A stretch of 64,000 bases of DNA from Acridotheres tristis (taxonomy: Eukaryota > Chordata > Aves > Passeriformes > Sturnidae). Where the stretch lies: assembly GCA_037013685.1 (NCBI GenBank), contig CM072891.1, forward strand, positions 19,134,501-19,198,500. Reading direction: 5' to 3'. Position 1 is the first letter of the stretch. Every line of letters starts with the position of its first letter. Below, piece after piece: positions 1 through 12,800 of the stretch. The notes below the pieces were generated by a model. The model was not told where the DNA came from. It worked only from the letters and a program-made list of their open reading frames with translations, and did not search any database. A program made the position numbers and the translations under genes.

Positions 1-285
1 CTTTTTTTTTTTTCTTCCAAGGAAATCCTTCCATCTCAATATATCCAACAGGATATGGAAATGTGAAAAAGTTGGTGTTTTCTAACGCAAATGATTCATT
101 ACATCATTAAGTAACAATCTTTGGATAAATTCCAGTAGTTCTTGAGCTATGCTGCATTTTTGAGAATAAGCAAAACTTACTTTTTCATTAGAATCTTAAT
201 ACATTTTAAAATACAGAAATGTACCTATATTTCTATTGTGTGTTTGTCTAGTTTTTACATTTGGAGTGCTCTTTGTCTTGTGTAG

Positions 286-3200
286 CACATGTAGAAACAG
301 AAAATGGCAATGCTCTGAGGAACCCTGCCTGGAAACATGTTCTGTTTATGGAGATGGGCATTATAACACCTTTGATGGCAAACGCTTTGATTTTGAAGGA
401 GACTGTGAATATGTTCTGGTCCAGGTAACAGAGTCCTGCCTAGATTTTTGCTCTAAGCACCTTGCATTTTACTAATGAATATGTAACATAGTTAACAGTG
501 AATATCACTCTCCTGTTTCAGAACTACTGTGGTCAACAGGCTATGAATCAGGGAACCTTCAGAGTCATCACTGAGAACATTCCATGTGGCACTACAGGAA
601 CTACCTGCTCTAAGTCTATTAAAGTTTTCCTGGGAGTAAGTTTTTCTTTCTTTAAGTTGTGCCAGAAGGATGGAATAAGCTGTCCCAGACAGACTGCACA
701 GGAGAAGTGGCCTCCAAAATAATGAAAATGTCACTGGACTTTTTTTCTCTCTACTCTAGAAAGCAAAGAAGGGAAATCTACAGAGAAATTTCTTAACATG
801 AGGTTGTTGAATAGGATCCTTTTGATGATATTATTATTTTAAGACGTTACTGTCAATATATAAAACTACAAAATAGGCAACTTTTTAAACTGGCCTCCAA
901 CTTTTTCTTCTCCTGTCTTAGAACTATGAGCTGGTACTCAATGATGGACACTCCGATGTTATCCAGAGGACACCTGGAGGAAAAATGCCATTCCAAATCC
1001 GTTCCATGGGCATCTACCTGGTGGTTGATACTACTGTTGGTCTGATACTCATGTGGGACAAGAAAACCAGCATATTCATCAAACTTAGTCCCAGCTTTCA
1101 GGTATACTTTAAAAGTGGAAACATTAATAAAATGAATTCTGTAACATATTCATATTATCCCTCAAAGAAAGAGGGTGAAAATTTAGTCTGTAAACCAGAA
1201 GACTGTAACCAAAAGAGCAACAATCACATATTTTTATCGTTACTGCGTTGACTTAAATTGTGTATTAATACTATGTATTATCCTTAAATTACACTTTTCA
1301 GCAATGGCATAGCAGCAACTTTATCAGTAACTTTCTTCATGAAAAACCTTCACTGAAGAGATGTATTTAGGATCAGCTAAAGCTAAATAGCTTAGTACTT
1401 CAGAACAAAACCCATCGTCTACTCCTTCTTCCTAACAACAAGTTAAAGACATCTTAGTGAAAAGCATTTTATGAAAATGTCCAATGCTGTTACTAAATAG
1501 GCATTAATAACCTTAAATGAGATGGTTACATAAGAGTCGTGCTGAGGTCTGTTACTCACTAAGAAATTGTGCCTTATTGATCCTTGTCATTTTGCTTGTT
1601 TATCCTGATGCAGGGCCATGTCTGCGGACTTTGTGGCAACTATGATGGCAATGGAAATAATGACTTCACTACTCGCAGTCAGTCTGTGGTAGGAAGTGTG
1701 CTGGAGTTTGCCAATAGCTGGAAAGTATCTTCCAGCTGCCCAAATGCCAATCATACACTGGACCCATGCACTGCAAACCCATACAGGAAAGCCTGGGCAC
1801 AGAAGCAATGCAGCATCATTACCAGTGAAGTGTTTGCAAAGTGTCACTCACAGGTACGACAAAAAATTTAGTCTTAAATTCTGGACAAAAGGATTGCATC
1901 CATTTGTTTGTGAAATAGATTTAAAAATACTCTAAAATACATTTTTGTCATGCTTGGCAAAGTGAAGCTAGACCAAGTTTCTGCATAGAGAGACTGCATA
2001 GAAATATTTTCACTTTCATTTTCTCAGCTTTTATCTTGAGCAAGTACACTAAAGAAATTGATTGGGCTGGTTGGCTGGTTTTTAATAGAAGGAATAACAA
2101 TAGATAAATCTCAAGATATGCTTATTTTCTCATGACATCATTTTATACTAATATAAATATCAGCCACCTGATAAGTATAACTCTGTGCTAGCTTATAGTA
2201 ATTACCAGTATTTTGCAACTGTCTTCAACATCAAACAGGTCTTAATATTACAGCTTACTAGCAATAGCTTTGTTCTACATTTTCCTCTTGATTTTTTCAA
2301 AGCGTTCTCGTGATTTTTTTTTTTTTTTTTTTTTTTCCCCTTTCTTAGCTTTCTCACATACGGACCTGTGAGTTTCAGTTATCTTATTCAGTTATTTTAG
2401 GACAGTGCAAAGAGGGTAAAGGCATGAAAACTTGCATGTTTTCTCCATCAGGTTGAACCAAACGAATATTACCAAGCATGTGTGGATGATGCTTGTGCCT
2501 GTGACACTGGAGGAGACTGTGAATGTTTCTGCACAGCAGTAGCTGCCTATGCTCAAGCATGTAATGAGCTGGACATCTGTGTATCATGGAGAACCCCATC
2601 CATTTGTCGTGAGTTTCAACCCACTACTTTTTTTAAGGGGTTCAGAGGGAAAGGAAACAGGAGGGAAAAAATAGGAAACAAAGTAGAACAAGAAAGGAAG
2701 GATAAAACTGTGTTTCTAAGAGGCACAGTGGTATGCTTAAGAAACAAACAGACAAAATCCAAAAAACACCTAAAAAACCCCAACAAAGCAGTTGGGTAAG
2801 TCACTAGAAAACAATCTATCTTAATAAAATGAAACCACAGGTAATAATTTTACAAGCGGTGTGATTAGTGTCTAATTAACTTGACAATCATGATACGCTA
2901 CTGGTGAAATATGATATTTTATTATACTGCCACCTGCCTACATCAGGTTCCGTGTAAATAAAACATTAGTGCATGCTAAGATGGATGACTCAATCAATTG
3001 ATTTTTCACGTTTAATGTGTAACTCTGTTCTATGATGTGTGTATTTATTGATGTCAAAAGGTTTTAGAAATGTAACAATTGTATTACCTTAGCAATAAGA
3101 GAATATAGTATTCACCACCTATGTGATTATGCTGATCCCATTGGATTTTTACATAGAAAAACTGAAACAGTACAAAGCTAAAACATCAAAGAGATTTTTC

Positions 3201-3818
3201 TGACATTTCTTCTTCTAGCTCTGTTCTGTGATTACTATAATCCACAAGGGGAATGTGAATGGCACTACAAGCCATGTGGAGCACCTTGTATGAAGACCTG
3301 CAATAATCCAAGTGGGAAATGCCTTCATGAAATGAGGGGTTTGGAAGGTAAACATAATTATGCATATCTCTCTCTGCTTGAAAGGTTAAAATGCAGTATG
3401 GTGAACAAAATTTTTATTACTGAGCGTATGACATGTTTGCACTAGAAAATGTAAGATGATATTTTCTAATTAGTATTGTATGCCCTAATGGATTATGTAG
3501 TTGTTTGGAATGAAGATGAGGATGATATACTCCAAAGCATATTGTGCAATCAAAGGAATAGCAGTAAGGGGATCTGAAATTCCACTTACCTTGTGGGACA
3601 TTTTGGAAAAAGCAGATATGAGTGTAGAGTTACTTATGAAAGACCTAGTGTCAACTTGACTCTCTTTTTATTGCAGGCTGCTATCCACAATGCCCAAAGA
3701 ATAAGCCCTATTTTGATGAGGAAACCATGACTTGTGTTTCTAATTGTGGTTGCTTTGAAGATGGAAAAAATTACAAACCAGGAACGGAGATGCCTTCAAA
3801 GCAGAACTGTGAATCATG
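286..3818 (+). CDS. Mucin gene 1: D3 assembly (VWD3-C8-TIL), exons 1-7 of the window
   Basis: Seven exons encode about residues 1-367 of the visible protein. The VWD domain spans the first four exons: it opens with a Cys-rich run and [19 protein letters not shown], and closes with the [10 protein letters not shown] motif in exon 1614-1853. The C8 domain runs from the end of that exon through 2452-2608 and contains the dense [13 protein letters not shown] cluster. The TIL-type module covers 3219-3347 and 3677-3818 ([10 protein letters not shown], then GCYPQCP). In this family the D3 assembly forms interchain disulfides that link mucin dimers into multimers. The first exon starts in phase 2, so at least one earlier exon is missing; the D1-D2 assemblies and signal peptide must lie 5' of the window. 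Introns here are AT-rich, and I recognise no other gene in them. Confidence 0.9.
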
Positions 3819-6800
3819 GTAGGATTAGAAAATAATTTTAAAAGTAGAGTTTAAAATTGTGGAACATAATTCATCACAGATTAAGTTTATTATTTACTGA
3901 CAGGAACTAGGCCAGTCAGAGGCTGATGAACAATGTCTGATTTTTCTTCCCTTCCCAGGAAATTAAATGACAACATACTGAAACATTTTATAATTGAGAG
4001 ATTAATTTACTACTTTTTTTGTATATTTATTAAAGTCCTTTTAATTTATTATCATTATTAAATGAAGTGAAAACAAGTTGCATTTACTGTGCTTTTCCCT
4101 TCCAAAAAATAAGTAGACCTATTTGGGAGATAAGGATATTTCAAATCATCCATCTCACATCTTTTGTCCTGTTCCCAAAAGCACTGGTAGGGATGCTGCA
4201 TATTTTCTATGCTGGCTCAAAAGCTACCTTTCTAGCCAGGGAACTATGTGAAGATAGCTAGCCTGAATTTGTACAGCAGAACTGACTGCCTAACTCAGAA
4301 GATAGGGTCACTTTACATTTAAACACACAATGGATAGCAAAGGATTGATAGAAGAAAAATTTAAACAAAAATTGATGTCATGAACCAGTATGCCCATATT
4401 CATAGTCTGTTTTTCTCTTTTTCAGTGAATGCACAATTCATGGCAAAAAATGCAGATATGATGAACATGGTATGTTGATGAAGTCGTTTCTATATGAATA
4501 ACACTTAGGGTGTTGTGTTTCAGATAGCAAGGAATAATATCCTGTTTTAATCCACAGAATGTGTCTGCATTTATGAGGGACAGAAATACAACTACCAAGA
4601 TGTGGTCTACAACACCACAGATGGCACAGGATGGTGTATTGTTGCAACTTGTGGTCCCAATGGAACGCTTCAAAGATTTATCCATGGATGTCTGCCCTCA
4701 ACATCACCTACAACAGCAACGACACCACCTACCTCTACTTCCACAGGTATGTCCTTTGTAACCCACAAGAGTGTGTTCTCTTGTTTAGTGAGATCCACAG
4801 TACTAAGTGGATTGCTCAAATATTGGCATTGAGATAAGGAAATTTTGAGTTTAAGGATTCCTGTACAACTGTCTTGAGGTTGGAAATCCCTAGTTACTCT
4901 GGGCATATGCTGTTTTATGAAATCAGTATTTGGTATAAAAGATATAGGTTTGGAAATTACAGAAAATATCAGCATTGCTGGAATTCAGTAGCTATTTTCC
5001 GTCTATTTCATAATGAAAATTCATCTGCAAGAGCTCTCCTACCAATAAATGGTTTCTTAAGATCTGAGCAAAAATACAAAGTGTAGAGATGCTTGAAATA
5101 GAGGCACAAAGACAATGCAATGAGGAGTCAACTGATTTGAAAGAAAAAAGTAGCTATGGATCTTGATGCATACACTAAACACTACTCTGCACTGATTTCA
5201 ATACATTCCAGAGAGACTAGTATATAATGGAGCAAGATACAACCAAAGCAAATACACTGAACTAAATGCAAAACAAGTGAGACTAGTTTTTTTCCAGAGT
5301 GTATAAATTAGACCTACACCTTGTAACACATAATTAGTTTTCTCTTGTGAAATGACTGTTCCAAGCATGTCACTACATTAAATTGCTGGGTGATGGATTT
5401 TCTGTTCTACAACATATTAAAATATATGTATAATAAACTGATGCACAACAGGAGCATAATAGAAGAAAAATGACATTAGGAAACTAGTCAGCCCATGTAA
5501 AATAACAAAAAAATAACATCTACAAGAACTCATTCTCAATTTCATGGTCTCTTTTTTTTTTTTTTTTTTTTGTCTCCTTCACCAGTGTCACCAACTACAT
5601 CAGTATGTGTTCATGAAGTGTGTCAGTGGTCAGAATGGTATGATGGGAGTCTACAAACCCCTGGCTACGATGGGGGAGATTTTGAAACTTTTGATGATTT
5701 ACGAGCAAAAGGTTATGAAGTCTGTAAAGCCCCAAAGGCTGTTGAATGCAGAGCAGAAAAGTTCCCTGATATACCACTGAAAGACCTTGGCCAAAAAGTA
5801 GAATGCAGTACAACAGAAGGGCTTATATGTTACAACAAGGATCAAATTTCAACAATGTGCAACAACTATGAAATCAGAATCCTCTGCTGTGTTTTTGTAC
5901 CATGCTCTTCCACAACGCCTTTCAGCACATCAACCCCGGTCACACCTCCAACTGTGACAGAAACATCTACTGAAACAAGGTATACATTTAGTACAACTTC
6001 TGAAAGTACATGGTCCACAACATCAACTACAGAAGGAACAACACCTACAACGGGAACCACAACACCTGTCACCATGTCACCTTTTACAACTCCTCTTTGT
6101 TTCAAAGAAAAATGTTATTGGACAAGATGGTATGATGTCAGTTATCCAGGATCCGGTTACAATGATGGAGATTTTGATACTGTTCAGAACATTAAAAATC
6201 AGGGATACAAACTATGCGAGAACAGAAAGGATGTGGAATGCAGAGCAGTCAGGTTTCCTAATACACCATATCCTCTACTGGAGCAACACATAACATGTAA
6301 CACAGAAGAAGGGTTAAAATGCTACAATAAAGACCAACTGCCACCCATCTGCTATAATTATGAACTAAGATTTAAATGCTGCATAAATATACCAGTACCA
6401 TGTGAAACAACCACAGAAATTGTTACTACAACAATAAAAACAACTGGATTTTCATCAAGTACAACATCCAAAACGGTACCAACAACTCTAAGTTTACAAA
6501 CAAAACACAAGACTACGACAAAACATACAGTCCAACCAAAAACAGATTTCATACATACCAGAATAACATCTACCACATCCACCACCACCACCAGCTGTGA
6601 ACCCGAAGTGTGCACCTGGAGCGAGTGGTTTGACGTAGACTTCCCCTCCTCGGGGCCCAACCAGGGAGACTTTGAAACGTACCAGCACATCCGTGCCGCC
6701 GGCAAGCGAGTCTGCAGGCAGCCAAAGCAGATCGAGTGCCAGGCAGAGGACTACCCCGATGTACCCATCCAGCAGGTGGGACAGGTCGTGCAGTGCGACG

Positions 6801-9800
6801 TCCACTTTGGACTGGTGTGCAAGAACGAGGACCAGACGGGCAAGTTCAAGATGTGCCTCAACTACAGGATCCGTGTGCTCTGCTGCACCCCCAACTACAA
6901 CTGCTCAACGCCCACCCCCTCCAGCACCACGACCACAACGATCCCGTCCACCCCGTTTTCCAGCACCTCCACGAGCACCACCTCCACAGAAATTACCACA
7001 ACCAGCCCTTCTACGCCCACTACAACTACCACATCCACTACCACCACCAGCTGTGAACCCGAAGTGTGCACCTGGAGCGAGTGGTTTGATGTCGACTTCC
7101 CCTCCTCGGGGCCCAACCAGGGAGACTTTGAAACGTACCAGCACATCCGTGCCGCCGGCAAGCGAGTCTGCAGGCAGCCAAAGCAGATCGAGTGCCAGGC
7201 AGAGGACTACCCCGATGTACCCATCCAGCAGGTGGGACAGGTCGTGCAGTGCGACGTCCACTTTGGACTGGTGTGCAAGAACGAGGACCAGACGGGCAAG
7301 TTCAAGATGTGCCTCAACTACAGGATCCGTGTGCTCTGCTGCACCCCCAACTACAACTGCTCAACGCCCGTCACCTTCGTCCCCTCCAGCCCCACCACGA
7401 CCATCCCGTCCTCAACCTTTATCCCCACCTACACACAATACATCTCCACCACCACGAGTCCCACCTCCACGGAAATCACCACCACCAGCACTTCTACGCC
7501 CACTAAAACTACCACATCCACTACCACCACCAGCTGTGAACCCGAAGTGTGCACCTGGAGCGAGTGGTTTGACGTAGACTTCCCCTCCTCGGGGCCCAAC
7601 CAGGGAGACTTTGAAACGTACCAGCACATCCGTGCCGCCGGCAAGCGAGTCTGCAGGCAGCCAAAGCAGATCGAGTGCCAGGCAGAGGACTACCCCGATG
7701 TACCCATCCAGCAGGTGGGACAGGTCGTGCAGTGCGACGTCCACTTTGGACTGGTGTGCAAGAACGAGGACCAGACGGGCAAGTTCAAGATGTGCCTCAA
7801 CTACAGGATCCGTGTGCTCTGCTGCACCCCCAACTACAACTGCTCAACGCCCACCCCCTCCAGCACCACAACCACAACGATCCCGTCCACCCCGTTTTCC
7901 AGCACCTCCACGAGCACCACCTCCACAGAAATTACCACAACCAGCCCTTCTACGCCCACTACAACTACCACATCCACTACCACCACCAGCTGTGAACCCG
8001 AAGTGTGCACCTGGAGCGAGTGGTTTGATGTCGACTTCCCCTCCTCGGGGCCCAACCAGGGAGACTTTGAAACGTACCAGCACATCCGTGCCGCCGGCAA
8101 GCGAGTCTGCAGGCAGCCAAAGCAGATCGAGTGCCAGGCAGAGGACTACCCCGATGTACCCATCCAGCAGGTGGGACAGGTCGTGCAGTGCGACGTCCAC
8201 TTTGGACTGGTGTGCAAGAACGAGGACCAGACGGGCAAGTTCAAGATGTGCCTCAACTACAGGATCCGTGTGCTCTGCTGCACCCCCAACTACAACTGCT
8301 CAACACCCACCCCCTCCAGCCACCACGACCACAACGATCCCGTCCACCCCGTTTTCCAGCCCCTCCACGAGCACCACCTCCACAGAAATTACCACAACCA
8401 GCCCTTCTACGCCCACTACAACTACCACATCCACTACCACCACCAGCTGTGAACCCGAAGTGTGCACCTGGAGCGAGTGGTTTGACGTAGACTTCCCCTC
8501 CTCGGGGCCCAACCAGGGAGACTTTGAAACGTACCAGCACATCCGTGCCGCCGGCAAGCGAGTCTGCAGGCAGCCAAAGCAGATCGAGTGCCAGGCAGAG
8601 GACTACCCCGATGTACCCATCCAGCAGGTGGGACAGGTCGTGCAGTGCGACGTCCACTTTGGACTGGTGTGCAAGAACGAGGACCAGACGGGCAAGTTCA
8701 AGATGTGCCTCAACTACAGGATCCGTGTGCTCTGCTGCACCCCCAACTACAACTGCTCAACGCCCACCCCCTCCAGCACCACGACCACAATGATCCCGTC
8801 CACACCGTTTTCCAGCACCTCCACGAGCACCACCTCCACAGAAATTACCACAACCAGCCCTTCTACGCCCACTACAACTACCACATCCACTACCACCACC
8901 AGCTGTGAACCCGAAGTGTGCACCTGGAGCGAGTGGTTTGATGTCGACTTCCCCTCCTCGGGGCCCAACCAGGGAGACTTTGAAACGTACCAGCACATCC
9001 GTGCCGCCGGCAAGCGAGTCTGCAGGCAGCCAAAGCAGATCGAGTGCCAGGCAGAGGACTACCCCGATGTACCCATCCAGCAGGTGGGACAGGTCGTGCA
9101 GTGCGACGTCCACTTTGGACTGGTGTGCAAGAACGAGGATCAGACGGGCAAGTTCAAGATGTGCCTCAACTACAGGATCCGTGTGCTCTGCTGCACCCCC
9201 AACTACAACTGCTCAACGCCCGTCACCTTCGTCCCCTCCAGCCCCACCACGACCATCCCGTCCTCAACCTTTATCCCCACCTACACACAATACATCTCCA
9301 CCACCACGAGTCCCACCTCCACGGAAATCACCACCACCAGCACTTCTACGCCCACTACAACTACCACATCCACTACCACCACCAGCTGTGAACCCGAAGT
9401 GTGCACCTGGAGCGAGTGGTTTGATGTCGACTTCCCCTCCTCGGGGCCCAACCAGGGAGACTTTGAAACGTACCAGCACATCCGTGCCGCCGGCAAGCGA
9501 GTCTGCAGGCAGCCAAAGCAGATCGAGTGCCAGGCAGAGGACTACCCCGATGTACCCATCCAGCAGGTGGGACAGGTCGTGCAGTGCGACGTCCACTTTG
9601 GACTGGTGTGCAAGAACGAGGACCAGACGGGCAAGTTCAAGATGTGCCTCAACTACAGGATCCGTGTGCTCTGCTGCACCCCCAACTACAACTGCTCAAC
9701 ACCCACCCCCTCCAGCACCACGACCACAACGATCCCGTCCACCCCGTTTTCCAGCACCTCCACGAGCACCACCTCCACAGAAATTACCACAACCAGCCCT

Positions 9801-12800
9801 TCTACGCCCACTACAACTACCACATCCACTACCACCACCAGCTGTGAACCCGAAGTGTGCACCTGGAGCGAGTGGTTTGACGTAGACTTCCCCTCCTCGG
9901 GGCCCAACCAGGGAGACTTTGAAACGTACCAGCACATCCGTGCCGCCGGCAAGCGAGTCTGCAGGCAGCCAAAGCAGATCGAGTGCCAGGCAGAGGACTA
10001 CCCCGATGTACCCATCCAGCAGGTGGGACAGGTCGTGCAGTGCGACGTCCACTTTGGACTGGTGTGCAAGAACGAGGATCAGACGGGCAAGTTCAAGATG
10101 TGCCTCAACTACAGGATCCGTGTGCTCTGCTGCACCCCCAACTACAACTGCTCAACGCCCGTCCCCTTCGTCCCCTCCAGCCCCACCACGACCATCCCGT
10201 CCTCAACCTTTATCCCCACCTACACACAATACATCTCCACCACCACGAGTCCCACCTCCACGGAAATCACCACAACCAGCACTTCTACGCCCACTACAAC
10301 TACCACATCCACCACCACCACCAGCTGTGAACCCGAAGTGTGCACCTGGAGCGAGTGGTTTGATGTAGATTTCCCCTCCTCAGGGCCCAACCAGGGAGAC
10401 TTTGAAACGTACCAGCACATCCGTGCCGCCGGCAAGCGAGTCTGCAGGCAGCCAAAGCAGATCGAGTGCCAGGCAGAGGACTACCCCGATGTACCCATCC
10501 AGCAGGTGGGACAGGTCGTGCAGTGCGACGTCCACTTTGGACTGGTGTGCAAGAACGAGGACCAGACGGGCAAGTTCAAGATGTGCCTCAACTACAGGAT
10601 CCGTGTGCTCTGCTGCACCCCCAACTACAACTGCTCAACGCCCACCCCCTCCAGCACCACAACCACAACGATCCCGTCCACCCCGTTTTCCAGCACCTCC
10701 ACGAGCACCACCTCCACAGAAATTACCACAACCAGCCCTTCTACGCCCACTACAACTACCACATCCACTACCACCACCAGCTGTGAACCCGAAGTGTGCA
10801 CCTGGAGCGAGTGGTTTGATGTCGACTTCCCCTCCTCGGGGCCCAACCAGGGAGACTTTGAAACGTACCAGCACATCCGTGCCGCCGGCAAGCGAGTCTG
10901 CAGGCAGCCAAAGCAGATCGAGTGCCAGGCAGAGGACTACCCCGATGTACCCATCCAGCAGGTGGGACAGGTCGTGCAGTGCGACGTCCACTTTGGACTG
11001 GTGTGCAAGAACGAGGACCAGACGGGCAAGTTCAAGATGTGCCTCAACTACAGGATCCGTGTGCTCTGCTGCACCCCCAACTACAACTGCTCAACGCCCG
11101 TCCCCTTCGTCCCCTCCAGCCCCACCACGACCATCCCGTCCTCAACCTTTATCCCCACCTACACACAATACATCTCCACCACCACGAGTCCCACCTCCAC
11201 GGAAATCACCACCACCAGCACTTCTACGCCCACTACAACTACCACATCCACCACCACCACCAGCTGTGAACCCGAAGTGTGCACCTGGAGCGAGTGGTTT
11301 GATGTCGACTTCCCCTCCTCGGGGCCCAACCAGGGAGACTTTGAAACGTACCAGCACATCCGTGCCGCCGGCAAGCGAGTCTGCAGGCAGCCAAAGCAGA
11401 TCGAGTGCCAGGCAGAGGACTACCCCGATGTACCCATCCAGCAGGTGGGACAGGTCGTGCAGTGCGACGTCCACTTTGGACTGGTGTGCAAGAACGAGGA
11501 CCAGACGGGCAAGTTTAAGATGTGCCTCAACTACAGGATCCGTGTGCTCTGCTGCACCCCCAACTACAACTGCTCAACGCCCACCCCCTCCAGCACCACG
11601 ACCACAACGATCCCGTCCACCCCGTTTTCCAGCACCTCCACGAGCACCACCTCCACGGAAATTACCACAACCAGCCCTTCTACGCCCACTACAACTACCA
11701 CATCCACTACCACCACCAGCTGTGAACCCGAAGTGTGCACCTGGAGCGAGTGGTTTGATGTCGACTTCCCCTCCTCGGGGCCCAACCAGGGAGACTTTGA
11801 AACGTACCAGCACATCCGTGCCGCTGGCAAGCGAGTCTGCAGGCAGCCAAAGCAGATCGAGTGCCAGGCAGAGGACTACCCCGATGTACCCATCCAGCAG
11901 GTGGGACAGGTCGTGCAGTGCGACGTCCACTTTGGACTGGTGTGCAAGAACGAGGACCAGACGGGCAAGTTCAAGATGTGCCTCAACTACAGGATCCGTG
12001 TGCTCTGCTGCACCCCCAACTACAACTGCTCAACGCCCGTCCCCTTCGTCCCCTCCAGCCCCACCACGACCATCCCGTCCTCAACCTTTATCCCCACCTA
12101 CACACAATACATCTCCACCACCACGAGTCCCACCTCCACGGAAATCACCACCACCAGCACTTCTACGCCCACTACAACTACCACATCCACCACCACCACC
12201 AGCTGTGAACCCGAAGTGTGCACCTGGAGCGAGTGGTTTGATGTAGATTTCCCCTCCTCAGGGCCCAACCAGGGAGACTTTGAAACGTACCAGCACATCC
12301 GTGCCGCCGGCAAGCGAGTCTGCAGGCAGCCAAAGCAGATCGAGTGCCAGGCAGAGGACTACCCCGATGTACCCATCCAGCAGGTGGGACAGGTCGTGCA
12401 GTGCGACGTCCACTTTGGACTTGTGTGCAAGAACGAGGACCAGACGGGCAAGTTTAAGATGTGCCTCAACTACAGGATCCGTGTGCTCTGCTGCACCCCC
12501 AACTACAACTGCTCAACGCCCACCCCCTCCAGCACCACGACCACAACGATCCCGTCCACCCCGTTTTCCAGCACCTCCACGAGCACCACCTCCACGGAAA
12601 TTACCACAACCAGCCCTTCTACGCCCACTACAACTACCACATCCACTACCACCACCAGCTGTGAACCCGAAGTGTGCACCTGGAGCGAGTGGTTTGATGT
12701 CGACTTCCCCTCCTCGGGGCCCAACCAGGGAGACTTTGAAACGTACCAGCACATCCGTGCCGCCGGCAAGCGAGTCTGCAGGCAGCCAAAGCAGATCGAG

